DNA of 49,908 nt from Allomyces macrogynus ATCC 38327 (Eukaryota > Blastocladiomycota > Blastocladiomycetes > Blastocladiales > Blastocladiaceae), in NCBI GenBank assembly GCA_000151295.1, contig GG745344.1, positions 984,382-1,034,289 of the forward strand. Reading direction: 5' to 3'. Positions 20,682 through 32,035 of the stretch are shown piece after piece. The position numbers were made by a program, and so were the translations under genes. Position 1 is the first letter of the stretch. Each line of letters opens with the position of its first letter. The notes under the pieces were generated by a model, which saw only the letters and a program-made list of their open reading frames with translations, searched no databases and had not been told where the DNA came from.

Positions 20682-22040
20682 TCAACAGCCACTCGTTCCA
20701 CAGCTCCTTCTCCGTTTCCTCCTCCTCGTCCGACACGGCTGACATATAGGCTCGTCGTGACTGTCGTCCTCAACCTCACCGTGTCTCCCGTCATCCTTTG
20801 CGACCTCGGCGGACGACGACGCGCTCGCAGCCACGGGTGTAGTCACCAACTGCGAAGCCGCAGAGGGAGGGTGCTTGTGGCGCTTGCGTCGCTTGAGCGC
20901 CGGAACCACGGGCGCTGCCGCAGCGGCATGCGCACCCTTGCGCTTCCGTTTGCGCGACACCGTTCCACCCGATGATTGCCCGGGTTCTGGAACGGGAGCG
21001 GAGCTGGAACGGGCGACGAGGACACTTCATCCTGCAAACTGGTCGCTTCGGCAACTGCAGCCGGCGGCATATCCGCGACATCATTCGGCGCAAGTGACGG
21101 CGACAGGAAGTGCATCAGGCCCTTGCCCTCAATCACCGCGAGTGTCTCCGGCCAGTGACCTGAGCGGAGGTGAAAGCAAGACGTTGCGCCAATCAACGGC
21201 CGAAGTGACGATCCAGGCCGCAGCGGCGCGCGCGAATCAATGAGCCGCATCGTGCGGTAGCGCGGGCCCACCAGGTTCATATACCGGACCAGGTGAGCAA
21301 GTGCGAAATCGGTAAAGTGTGACAGTGCGGGCTGGCCATGAAAATCTCGCGGATCGTTGGCGCCCCAACCTGGTGGTTCGAAAAAAGAGCACTGTCCATG
21401 TCCATCGGACATGATTCCCCATGACGGGTTGGTTTGAAAATGCTCCAATCCAGCGCAAGGATAGTCAACATTTGTGGGAGGGCCCGTGGGAGCGCCAGGA
21501 ATCCGCGCGCCCCAAGTGGGCCACGAAGATGCAGCGTCTGCAAATGTGGTGGCACAAGGTCGCGAAAATGGAGAACGGCCCTGGCCGTCATGCCGCCAAG
21601 CAAATTGAGATGACGCAGACTCCGCGGAAGCTGGCTGATAATGCATCGTTCGCGACAACGTGCTGGTCAGTCCGCACAGATGCGAGCCGCTGGAACCATG
21701 GAGTCGGCATCTGCCTTGCAAGCATTGCTGCGAGACGATCAAACGCACTCGGACTCAAACGCAAACTGAGCCCCAAGTGCGTCAAGTGACTGCGCGGGAT
21801 AGATCCGAGCGCCGTGCTCCACCTGACAATATTGTGCCCTACGTCGTTGGTGCACTCAAGAGCGGTGCTGTTGCAAGGTCGGAACGGCTGATGCAGACAT
21901 GGGTGCAGGAGCAGGTGGAGGCAATGAAGCGGGCCCTGTCGGCCCAGTCGCGTCGCGATAAACATTGATTCAGGCGAGCGTGTGGTCAGGATTGCGCGGC
22001 TCGAGAGCAAGAACGCGGAGCACGTTGTAATCAATGGCAT
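20682..22040 (-). pseudogene. Degenerate LRR (probably F-box family) gene
   Basis: Read leftwards, coding-like blocks appear in different frames: IPRSHLTHLGLSLRLSPSAFDRLAAMLARQMP (about 21850), LPRSLRHLNLLGGM and PPHLQTLHLRGPLG...LPQMLTILALDWS (about 21620-21430), then HLVRYMNLVGPRYRTMRLIDSRAP...GLMHFLSPS (about 21300-21100), and finally a basic nuclear-type tail (SRKRKRKG, KRRKRHK) ending near 20682. The LPxxLxxLxL pattern matches the intact F-box gene at 18.6 kb. Joining the blocks needs single-base shifts, for example near 20975 where PFQNPG runs into QSSGGTVSRKRKRKG. No F-box could be identified with confidence. A relic is likely, but introns are not excluded at every join. Confidence 0.4.
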
Positions 22041-22608
22041 TGGCCGTTAGCGGACCAGTCGACCCAGGACTCGCCAGCGCATGGTCCACGTTGATAATCG
22101 GGAACCGGTCGGGTAAGCGCGCCAATTCGCCGTTGTAGCCCGCGTACGCCATGGTCGGCGCCGTCGCGTGGTTCGTGGCAACAGCCAGCCGCTTTGCAGA
22201 GCAGAGCGCATTCAGTTCCGTGCGATCGACTTGTTGGGCCAGGGAAGTTGCTGCCGTAGTCGAGAGCCAGCAATTTCGGGAGCGGATGAAACCGTTTCTG
22301 CCGTTGAAGAGAGTGCTGCGGGCCCTGGCGAAGCCGTGTTCACGACATCGGGGTTGTACACACGCACGGGTACAGGCACTGGGGCCGATTCGGGCAGCCA
22401 AACCGCGGACGACAACATGGACATGCTGTGAATGACGGCTCTGGCAATTGCAGCGAGTGGTTATGCGCAGTTCTCGGAACGATTGTGTGTTGCATCACGC
22501 TTCCTGAACGGTAAATCACGGTGGTGAGAACTGAGATCCAACACTTTCCTCAGTCAAGCAAAAGCATCATTCTGCCATGAAGAACGTGGTGCGGAATGGC
22601 ATGCATTT

Positions 22609-23700
22609 ATAAGCAACTAGGCAGCAGCACACCATCAACGGATTCACCAGGCCCAAAGCGATGCACCCGCCCCAAAACATCAAGAACGAGAGTCTTATCG
22701 GGCCCACAAAGCACATCGTAAACTTTCACGTTGTCGCGATCGGGGTCTCCACCCGTCACATTGCCATGCTTCGAATCAAACTCCACCATTGACGGCACGG
22801 TTGGATCGCAACCGTGGCCCAAGGCAGCGGAAGCCGCGCCTCCCCAAGTCATGACACACGTTTCTACTCTCGTGCATGATGTAGTGTCAGCAAGCACCAA
22901 GCGTGACGCGAATCAGAAAGATAGCAAAGGGTACCAGTAACGCCGCGGAGTGCCACGGCCCGCACAAGATTTTGGTGACGTTGAGGCCGTCGAGAGCGTC
23001 CACGACCGTCGGCGTATCGACCCACTGAAAAGAAAAGGTTCCGTTGCCAAGCTTACCGACCGAGTTGGAGCCCAAGTCAGAACATGGCCCGTGGCCGTCA
23101 ATGCGCACAGGTGCGCGACGCCGCCCGTCAGGTAAACGATGTGCATGCGCGGCGCTAGTACGAGCTCCGACCACGAGTTGCGTCCCACTTCCTTGTCGAT
23201 CTTCGTCGCGAGCAATGCGCCATTCTCTATCCCCCGAAGAAATCGTCAGGTGGCGGTATGAAGAGCACGTGATGGTTTGCGACCAAGAACTCAACAAAAC
23301 GCAAACATTGCCATTCATGGTTACGTGTGCGCACGACGGCACGCGACCACCCACCGTCGGGAGTGCGCGTTAGACCCACTGGCTCCGTGACCCGCTCCAA
23401 ACGTACATGGCGACCGTCGTGACCATGACCGTCTCGCCAACAAACACGAGCTTACCGCCATCGCCCGGCGGCGGCTCCAACGAGACGCCCCACGTCGTGT
23501 CGATAAGATCGTTCAAGGAGTGAGGTGGCATTGGCGGGCCGCGAGACTGCGTCGTTGATGCGCTATCTGCATCGCCAGAGGCTGCTTGATGTGCGGCTGA
23601 ATCAGAAGTGAACTGTTCTTGAGAATCACATTGGCCGCGTCCGGGTGATGGCGATTCGCGCTCGTCAACATTTCTTGCCAAACCCATCATGGTGGGAGGC
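22609..23700 (-). pseudogene. Frameshifted RCC1-repeat protein gene
   Basis: RCC1-type beta-propeller repeats are visible on the minus strand: TGGVAHLCALTATGHVLTW (about 23130-23070), then GSNSVGKLGNGTFSFQW...VTKILCGPWHSAALL (about 23065-22940), and after an apparent intron VMTWGGAASAALGHGCDPTVPSMVEF...LCGPDKTLVLDVLGRVHRFG (about 22840-22630). The first two blocks form one repeat (...LTWGSNSVGKLGNG) but lie one base out of register at a TGGG run near 23068, where one extra G would restore WGSN. The intron (GTACCC...AGTAG) also does not fit in phase. The upstream part (about 23370-23690) has weaker RCC1-like sequence. RCC1 proteins bind small GTPases, chromatin or ubiquitin-pathway partners. 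This copy appears broken. Confidence 0.6.
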
Positions 23701-23795
23701 AACACCAATTTTACTCGATGGCCAGCCCACGGATGCCGTCCTTGAAAACGCCATTTTGAGGGCGGGCTGACCGCTTCGAACGTCAAGCGTTCCGC

Positions 23796-23834
23796 GGCAG
23801 AAGCTGTTGGCAGAAGCTGTTGGCAGAAGCTGGT
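23796..23834. repeat. 13-bp tandem repeat, three copies
   Basis: GGCAGAAGCTGTT occurs at 23796, 23809 and, with one change at the penultimate base, at 23822. The unit is not a multiple of three, so copy-number change would shift any reading frame crossing it. It lies at the 5' end of the broken RCC1 gene. Confidence 0.85.
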
Positions 23835-23956
23835 GATGACCACGGGTTACAAAGAAATTGAGCAGGGGAAGGACAAGAGCGATATGATAAAATATTTCAG
23901 AGCGCCTCTCAAGCGAAGCCACGCCCAGGTCGTCGTCTCTGCAAGTCCGTGCAATC

Positions 23957-25209
23957 TCAGTGCACCGCTCTGCCCTCGACCGTCGTCTCCCCCTCCACCG
24001 CAACCGGCGGCGCCTGGTCGCGCAGCTTGAGGTACGCCTGGTAGTCTTCGAGCACGAGTGGCACCTGCACCTCGTTGATGGCCTGCTTGACAAACCGGCC
24101 GTCCTGCAGGTAGAGCAGCCGGTCCGCGTAGCACTCGACGTCCGGGTTATGCGTCACCATGACGCATGTCGTGCGGCGCTCGTGGTTGATGCGCAAAAGC
24201 AGGTCCATGATGTCGACCGTGTTTTTGGTGTCGAGGTCGCCCGTCGGCTCGTCGAGAAGGAGGAGTTCCTGGTGGAGAACGTATCAGTGAATCGAGTGGT
24301 TCGAGTTCAGGGAATGGTGCGAGTCGGCCGACATACTGGATCATTTGCGAGCGCGCGGGCAATTGTCCTGTTGCGATGCGCGCGATGTAGTCAGTATTCC
24401 CATGCGAGCATTCCCGCCGTCACCGTCAAAAGAAGCAACTGCAACGTACACGCGCTGCTGTTCACCACCCGACAGCTCCGACGGCAAATGTGCAACACGG
24501 TCCTGGAGCCCCACGAGCGTGAGGAGCTCGAGTGCACGCGCACGCCGCGCCTTAGCTGACAGCTTGCCGCGAATCGTCATGGGCAACTCCACGTTTTCGA
24601 GCGCCGACATGGTCGCGAGCAAGTTGAACGACTGGAAGACAAACCCTATGCGCCGCAGGCGCAGGTCCGACAGGTACGTGTCGCTCGAGTGCTCGGTGAT
24701 GCGCTCACCGAGGATTTCTGTCGCGCAAGCGTCAGCACCGATCGGTAGATGATGATATCAAAAAAAAGTGTGCCAACGGACCAATGGTGCCAGACGTGGC
24801 GTTGTCAATGGTGCCGAGAATGTTGAGCAGGCTCGTCTTGCCGCCGCCTGACGGGCCTCGAAGAATGACGAATTCGCCGCTACGGGTCGGCCATCAGAAA
24901 AGAGCGTGAGTGCGTGAACCTAACGCAGAGGGCCGGGGCGAGAAACAACCGTACCGCAAAATGGGATAAATCTCCGAATCGGGCGCGAGATGAATGTCGT
25001 TCAAAGCGCGCACCACCTCGTCGCTGCCTGGCACCGTGTACTCTGTGAAAACCGTGACCGAATCTTGATCGTGAGGGACGTGGACGAGCCACCACGACAC
25101 CGTAGGTCGCAAACCAAAATGAGAACGGACGCTTGGAAAGGTGGTGGATGACGACAACAGGCTCGCCGAGCTCCTTGCGGCCGAGCGCCAACAGGGCCGA
25201 CGAAGACAT
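23957..25209 (-). CDS. Stand-alone bacterial-type ABC ATPase (LolD/MacB-like)
   Basis: Six exons on the minus strand, 25209-25131, 25042-24955, 24879-24782, 24717-24450, 24368-24338 and 24268-23957, give exactly 291 aa. The introns are 88, 75, 64, 81 and 69 nt, all GT-AG. All nucleotide-binding motifs are present: Walker [11 protein letters not shown]-loop [18 protein letters not shown], signature LSGGEQQR, Walker [13 protein letters not shown] and switch His [17 protein letters not shown] and the Q-loop are typical of the LolD/MacB/FtsE group that powers lipoprotein or macrolide exporters in bacteria. There are no membrane spans, and no permease gene lies nearby. The signature exon of 31 nt is very short. 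An in-frame Met at 25374 could add 55 residues. The partner and substrate in a fungus are unknown. The class is secure from motifs. Confidence 0.88.
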
Positions 25210-26529
25210 TGGATTGGAGGCAGCGATTGGTAGATGGTCGAGATGATTTGCCGAAAACGGGTTCGGTGGTCGCTCAGACCACACTCCTGCTGCAGAATGG
25301 GCTCGGTCAGCAGGGCGGCCAGTCGCCTCGCTGGTTGTGACAGCGCCGTCGCTGAATTTGCCGCTGGGCATCATGGAGATTGCAGGGTATTGGGCGGAGC
25401 TGGTTGATATCGTGGCTGGTCAGACGTATCTTGCGACGACTTGCCTGTTGATATTGGCTTGGTCTGTGGAAGAGGCTGGCACGTGCAACTGACGTGGACA
25501 AGCTGACATGAGCCTCGCTTCGTCACAAGTGTGAAAGCTTGCCTGACAAACAATAGTTCCTGAGAAATGCATTTCGAACCAATGAGCCCTGGAAAAGCTG
25601 GGCAACACATGCACTCCTCCGCGTCGACAGCTGTCCTGAGAGCATTGCAAGTTCTTCGCGGCGCCAACCCATCATCGGTGTTGGCCGAGCGGACAGGCAG
25701 CGCATGCCGTCGTGGGTCAAGGAGATATCAGGTGGACCGGCGAGCTGATTGACAAACAAGGCCAATACTTCGCGGACGGCGCTTGGTGAATTTGACGCAA
25801 GCAGATGTGATCGACACGCTCGTGGCGGCCTGGCCGCTGGACGGGGGCGAGTTTCTGCCCATATGGTCGTGATCTTGATCCGACACTCCTGGTAATGAAA
25901 CATCGGATTCAAGCATGGTTTTCATCACCGTGGTGTGCAGTCTGGTTGGTGCGGCGTGATGCGACGTGTGATCTGCGGCTTTGAAAACAATGGGAGCCAT
26001 TTTGTCGTGCTCGCGTATCAGCTGCCGCTGGTCAGCCAAGCCAGTCCAGTGATTGCGCTGTGGTCACTCGGGATCGTTGTTCAAGCGTTACATAGGACTC
26101 AAGGCCAAGCGTCGAGCCATTTCTCACATTGCTGTGCTGTTGCTCGATGCCTTGCTCATTTCCTTCCTTTGAAACCGCACAGTTCAATCCATGAAGAGGA
26201 CCCAAAAGATATATCACAAACACGAGCACAGTAAACTAACCTCTGAACCAAATTTCAAGCAACATTCAAGCAGTCGTAAAAGTCTCCCACAACCCCCGAG
26301 ACACCAACCGAGTGTTAGGCTAGCAGAATTCACGAAAAGCGGATCAAGGCGGCCTGCGAACCAAGCGTCTTGATGTCCTTGACGACGAACTGTTTGACGG
26401 CGCAAATGGACGGACTGCTTGTGGCGGCCAGTAAACCGCGGGGCTTGGTATAGTTGAGGACAGAGGAATCATGACAAGCCGAAAGATATTCATCTCCACG
26501 CTCATGTGACAACCCAGCACACACTTCAA
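25210..26529. other. Gene-poor region upstream of the ABC gene
   Basis: About 1.3 kb with lower GC. Minus-strand frames at 25523-25912 and 25728-26039 hold short leucine-rich bits but no clear LRR or F-box, and may be very old relics of the neighbouring family. No gene is supported. Confidence 0.35.
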
Positions 26530-28124
26530 TCAACCAGGCTTGTCAAATCGCATCATTCCTCGCCCTCGCCAAACGTCACCACTCTCCACCCTTGCCACCT
26601 TGCGCAGCGTGTCGCGAAGCCCCTCATCAAGCTCCATATTCTGACCCACGTTCGTCGCGATGTGCACCAACACAGGCATTGTTCGCCCGTGGGGCTCCCT
26701 CAGCGCAAACGCTTTCATGGCCACGGTGATCCGGCGCACCGCACCAGTCACATCGTCGATAGCCACAACACGGACCGAGACCCGGGCCGGCGCGCTCTTT
26801 TCCATGTCCAGACCCGGAACCGCGAGCAGTCGATGCCTTGAGAGAGATCAAAGCGGTCAGCACAATCGGAATCTGGTCGTTCGACACAATATCGGGCATT
26901 GAAGTCACATTCAGGGACAGCGTGCGCAATTGAGCGAGCTGTCCAAGTCTGGAAACAAACACTGCGACCCACGACCCGCGCCTTGATGGACAGAGAGCGC
27001 AAACTGGGTGTCGTGGGCAGCAGCGAGATGACCTGCGCAGCTGCGTTGCCACCAACAGAGTGGCTGGGAAACGCCCCGACAAACACTGGGGTGCCGCCCC
27101 CGTCAAGCTCCTCGTCAAACTCTGACAGGACCTCTTCGTCTAACTCTGGCATACCGTCGTCGTCCATTGCATAGTCCTCGTCGCCAAGCTCTGGTTTCTC
27201 GTCATCGTGGACCGAAAAGTCGTCCTCGTCAAAGGGCGCAATCTCCGGACTGAGCTCGGGAATGAAGCCCACGTCCTCGTCGTCATGTCGTCGCCATCGT
27301 CAAAGTAATGCCCCTCGGCCATGACCAATTCCACATCGAGGTCGCGCAGCTGCGGGAGAACCAGATTGGGCCCAAACAGCTCATCCCAACCACGGAGCAC
27401 GCTCACCGAGAGCGACTCAAGAATGGGCGCGAGTAACTCCATCGCTGGAGCGAAAATGCGACAGGCGGTGAGTCAATTGACGAATCAGGGCCGGGAACAG
27501 GACGCGCGCAAAGTTCTCAGACGCCACGGCCGAAATCCGGTCGAGATGGGGCAGCTTGAGCGTCACCGACGAGACTTGACTCGAAGCGAGAGAGATGGAA
27601 GAAGGACCGCAACGGCGTTGATACGGAGGAACCCGCATGAACGCTCCAGTCGGCGCAATGTTCGGACTGTTAGGAACTACGCGGGTTGGGACAGCGCGAG
27701 ACTGGCGAACGCGTCGCCACGCATCGGCCACCCCCGGTTGCACAGACAGCGGCATCGTCACGGCAAGCGGCGGGAAGATCATAGCCTCAGGCGCACCAGG
27801 GTAGCAGTCTGCCAGACCGGAAATCAAAGCGAGACGTCGCTGATACGTCGGCAGCACGGTGCTGCCGCTGGAATCGCTAGAGGTGCGCGGCTCCAAGAAC
27901 GCGACGTTCAAATCAATGGACCAGTACAACACCGCAACGACGGCCGTCTTCAACGCCTTGCACGTGCGCCGCAGAGCCAGGACATCGTCGGCGTTGGCCG
28001 TGCGCACGGGAAACGCGTGCGGGTCGCGGATCATGTATTTAGGGCGCTGCGCGAGTTGCTTGACGATCAAGACCAATTCTTCGGGCGGCAGTTCAGTGAA
28101 GTTGATGCTCGTGGCAGCGGTCAT
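26530..28124 (-). pseudogene. F-box/LRR paralogue broken by several frameshifts
   Basis: The ATG at 28124 opens a clear F-box (INFTELPPEELVLIVKQL ... ALRRTCKALKTAVVAVLYWSIDLNV). The first frame stops at about 27420. The next blocks lie in other frames: FAPAMELLAPILESLSVSVL...LVLPQLRDLDVEL (about 27450-27300), an Asp/Glu-rich insert (about 27270-27110), SLLPTTPSLRSLSIKARVVG (about 27030), LGQLAQLRTLSLNVTSM...IVLTALISL (about 26940-26830), and finally VRVVAIDDVTGAVRRITVAMKAFAL...PVLVHIATNVG (about 26780-26640), which matches the C-terminal module of the array at 33.7-44.9 kb. Four or so single-base shifts, with no GT-AG intron at the first, separate the blocks. Overall order F-box, LRR, module is preserved. 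Confidence 0.7.
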
Positions 28125-28368
28125 CCCGACAACATCACATACCTCGAAACACTATCAAGCACACCAGAACACACTTCAATCCAATATCCTATACACAACA
28201 ACGAGCAACAGCTGGCCAACCACGGAACCAAAATGAAACAGAAACGCGCAAGCATACGAGAATCTACCGCGGACCCTCAGCGCACGCATGCACCGAGTGC
28301 GGAGGACCCAGCGGCTTCACGCCCAACACACCCACCCCACCTCGCCACTGACCACAACCAAGATCCGA
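28125..28368. other. Short spacer
   Basis: About 240 bases between the start of the broken F-box paralogue and the end of RRP5, both on the minus strand. It should hold the RRP5 3' UTR. No gene seen. Confidence 0.4.
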
Positions 28369-31300
28369 TCATGCCACCTGCCGGTTCAACATCTCGACAT
28401 ACTCGACGGCACGCTGCTTGACGTAGGCGACGCGCTGCTCGTTACCAAACTTCTTTTCAAACTCGAGGTACTTCTTGAAGAAGAACTTGATCTTCTTGGC
28501 CGAAAACTTGAGTGTGATAATGCGGTCAAACAAGCGTCGGGCCGCGTCAAATTCGCGCGCCTTGATCTCCATGTCGAGGTAGACCGACCACAAGTCGACG
28601 CGCTTCGGGTAGTTGGCCAAAACGCCCTCGAGGATCGTGCGCCCGCGCTCCACGTCGCCCACCTTGAACTCGAGCAGCGCCATTTGCGTGATCGTGTGAA
28701 TATGATGCGCCTTAGGCAGGTGCTTGAGCGCGCGCGGCAGCAGCGTGCGCGCCTGGTCGGCCTGGTCGCGCTCAAACTGGAACTGCGCGTACCGGATCCA
28801 CACGGCCGGCACGTCCTTGAACTTGGTCGTCATGTCCTCGTACAAGTCGCGCGCGCGGTCGTGCTGGCCCGACCGCGTGAAGATATCGACCAGGTGCTGG
28901 TGCACCGTCTGCGGGTCATTGTACTGCACGGCACGCTGGAAGAGCGCATCGAGCGAGGCCTTGTCGCCGTACTGGTTCTCGAGGTTGAGCCACGCGACCC
29001 ACACATTGAGCTTTTCCTGCTCCTCGCGGTAGTGAATCGTCTGGATCGCGCGCTCGGCCACGGCACGGGCCTTGTTCACGTCGGCGAGCTTGAGCTGGAA
29101 CGCCATGTACTTGATCCACAAGAACGACGAGTTGGGCGACCCGACAAGTAACCGCTCGTAGTCGGTCGCGAGTTGCGGCTCGTTGAGCAGCGTCGCTTGC
29201 CGCTCAGCAATCTTCTTCTCGTGCTCCTCCTTTTCCTTTTTCTTGTCGCGCTTGACCTTGTTCTTGGAGCTGGCGCCCGCGGACTTGTTATCGCCGTCCA
29301 CGTCCATGGCGTCAGCGGTCGCGTCGGCGCCGTCCTCGTCATCGGAACTGTCGTCGTCCTGGTCGTCGTCGGACAAGGATGTCGACCAGCTGAACCCCTT
29401 AAGCCCGCCGAGCACCGATTTGCCAGATGCCGACGCTTTGCCGGCGGCCTCGTCTTCGGAATCCTCGTCGTCGTCGTCGCCCTCTCCATCGGTCCCCGAC
29501 TTCAACCGCAGCGACTTGACGCCGACCGTCGCCTCGTCGTCGTCGCTCGCGACCTCGTCGTCATCGTCCGAATCCACGTCCATGCCCGCGAGCGCATCCT
29601 CCTCGTCGTCCGAATCCTCGTCCTCGGAACTCGACACCTCCACTTTGGCGCGCGGCTTGCGCGTGAGCTCGATGCGGTTATTGTCGAGCGCGAGCACGCG
29701 GCACTGCACCTTGTCCCCGACCTTGACGAGTTTCTGCCAGTCCTTGACAAACTCGGCCGAGAGCTCGGCAATCTTGACGCGGCCCGTGACCGTCGGCGAC
29801 AGCGCGACGAACACGCCGGCCTTGTCCTTGACATTGTAGACGTACCCCTCGACGTCCATGTCGACGCGCAGGTCGTCAATCGCCGAGACGGGCCTGGTCG
29901 TGAGCGCATCGTAGTCGAACGACTTGAGCAGCTTCTCCGACTTCAGCTCGCGCTTCTTCTTGCCCTTGGGCTCCTCGTCGGCGGCCGACGCTGATGCCGA
30001 CGACTCGGCCGACGACTCGGCCTTGTCGCCCTTCTTCTCGCCCTTCTTGCTCTTGGGCTCGGCCAAGAACGACGCGCGCATCTTCTTCTCGTCCTCGTTG
30101 GCATACAAGATGCGGCACTTGACCGGTTGCCCCTTCTTGTACTCGCCCGTCGACGTCAAAAACTCGTAGGACATTTCGGAAATCGGCACAAACGCGCGCA
30201 CGTGCTGGTAAAACTGCACAACGACGCCCGAGTCCAGCACATTCACGATCGTGCCATGCCCGAAATCGCCCACGTGGTCGCGGCTATAACTGTCGATCAC
30301 GCCCGCGTCCGAATTGACCAACGTCTTCTTGGCCGTCAGCGTAAACTTGGGTCCATCCTTGGCGAGCACGCGGAACTTGTGCTTCGACCCGACGGGGAAC
30401 CGTTTCTCCGGGTTCGACAGCGTAATGTCCGACACGTGCAGCGACGGGACCAGGCCGCGGTAGGCGTCGTTGGGCGCGACGAGCTGCACCATCATCCCGT
30501 GGCTCGTGTGCGACTCGATCTCGCCCTTGACCACGTCGCCGACAGCGAGCGGCAGTGGTGGCCGCCCGCCGGCCGCGTCGGTCGCCGGATCGAAGGGCAC
30601 GACGACGGTGCCGGGCGCAAACGTGCATTTCGCGACCGAATCAAACGACGCGGGGGACGGGATCGCGGACAAGCGGAAGACGTGCCCAGCCTCGGCTTTT
30701 TTCAGTTCAAAGAAGCCGAGTTGGCCGACGCGGTAGGTCAGTTCAGAGTGCGACGGCAGGAAACCGGAGAGACCGTCGATGCCGAACTCGACGAGGAAAC
30801 CGTGGTCCTCCTCCGACTTGATGGCGCCCTGCAGGACCATGCCGGGTTTGATTTCGGTCGCGGCGAGCGTTGCGTAGAGTTGGCCGGGCTGCATCGTCAG
30901 TTCCGTACGCTTCTTGCCTGTCTTCTCGTTCACGGCCATTTGGTTGACCTTGACGGCGACGAGCTGGCCGAGCTTGAAGTAGCGTTTCAGGTTGGGCAGT
31001 TCCTGGAGAAGAGCGGAAGCGGGAAACGGCGAGGGTCAGGGCGGTTCGTGCGGCTGGATGAGAAAGGAGCGAGGCAAAACCCACCTTCTTGTCCTCCTCC
31101 TCCTTTTCATCGTCGTCTTCGTCGCTGTTGTCGTCATCACTGTCGTCGCCGCCCGCCGCGTACTCCTGGACCATCTTGGAAATGGCCGGCGAGATTTCGG
31201 TGATGGAGACAAAGCCAAACTGCTTGGCGGGCAGCGACACGACGAGGTCGAGCTCCTGGATCGACTTGACGAGGCCCAGCACGACCTTGCCCTCGGCGTA

Positions 31301-31618
31301 GATCTAAGTATCGCCGTCGCGCGCGCGCACAATGAGCATCGATGCATTTGATTTCCAAGTGGCCGATGAATCGTCGCAAACCTTGGCAAGCTTGAACGTC
31401 TTGTCGTGGTGCTTGTCGTCATGGACGAGAATCGTCTCGGCGTCGGCGTCAGCGGCAGCGGCGGCAGCCTTTACAGCGGGCTTCCTGCTGGGTTTCTTTC
31501 CTGCGGTCTTCTTTTTCGTGACAGCGACAGTGGGGATCGCCGCGGCGGGCGAGGTGCGCGGCTTCTTGGCGCCGCCGCGCGGAAAGTCACCGGCCTCCTT
31601 GCGCTTGGGGGCGACCAT
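28369..31618 (-). CDS. RRP5: RRP5-like rRNA biogenesis protein, short form
   Basis: Exons 31618-31382, 31303-31085 and 31002-28369 give exactly 1029 aa, with introns of 78 and 82 nt. The N terminus carries FPRGG, a hallmark of RRP5/PDCD11. Five S1 RNA-binding domains follow: IYAEGKVVLGLVKS (split from an acidic Asp/Glu/Lys stretch by exon 2's end), IKPGMVLQGAIKS, LAVGDVVKGEIES, HVGDFGHGTIVNVLDSG and LRVDMDVEGYVYNV. A long acidic Ser/Asp/Glu linker with a KKEKEEHEKK coil leads to C-terminal HAT/TPR repeats (about 300 residues: SFLWIKYMAFQL, VWVAWLNLENQYG, VWIRYAQFQFE, LWSVYLDMEIKA, FFFKKYLEFEKKFG). RRP5 works in the nucleolus in early pre-18S and pre-5.8S/25S processing. Yeast and human forms have about 12 S1 domains, so this one is unusually short. 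It diverges from RagC/Gtr2. Confidence 0.93.
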
Positions 31619-32035
31619 GATGCGATGAGTTGAAAGGAGTTGCTGGTTGGCGTGTCGCGGCTTGCCGCGTGTCGTTGCCGATATGGAAATGGGGTCGTTT
31701 GCGAGAGAGACGGTGATTGTTGACTTGGGTCAGGTGGACGCACATGCAAGGTTGCGACTCGATTTCAAGGCGTTGCCACGCACCGAACGTTATCATTTCT
31801 GGCCCCTTTGAAGGACTTCGACAGTGGCGACGACTTCATCTCGCAGCGCTGCCTGCTGCAATTATTTATTGACCCGTTGCTCGCGAACACTGCGTCGTGC
31901 TCCATCTTGAGGCAATCCCATCACGCTCCCGCCCTGCTCACCAGCCTCAAGCTGCATCTGCGCCAATACCGAACGCGAACGAGCCCAACCTGCCCGTTGC
32001 ACCAATCAAAAGGCAACAAGTCTACCTCCACCGCC
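31619..32035. promoter_or_regulatory. Bidirectional promoter region of RRP5 and RagC/Gtr2
   Basis: 417 bases between the RRP5 ATG (-) and the RagC ATG (+). An AT-rich TTATTTATTG element at about 31862-31871 lies 165 bases before the RagC start. No TATA box or known operator stands out on the RRP5 side. Divergent arrangement is seen directly; co-regulation is inference. Confidence 0.5.

Noticed and set aside
21970..22430. Minus-strand frame as the F-box end of the 20.7-22.0 kb relic
   Set aside because: I could not find an F-box pattern in it; the link to the LRR blocks is only proximity.
27140..27272. Separate acidic-protein gene on the minus strand
   Set aside because: It is flanked on both sides by blocks of the same F-box/LRR relic in the same order, so it is better read as an insert in that copy.
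30127..31203. 358-codon + strand frame opposite RRP5
   Set aside because: Arg/His/Val-rich antisense shadow of the S1 domains; RRP5 on the minus strand splices to a complete protein.
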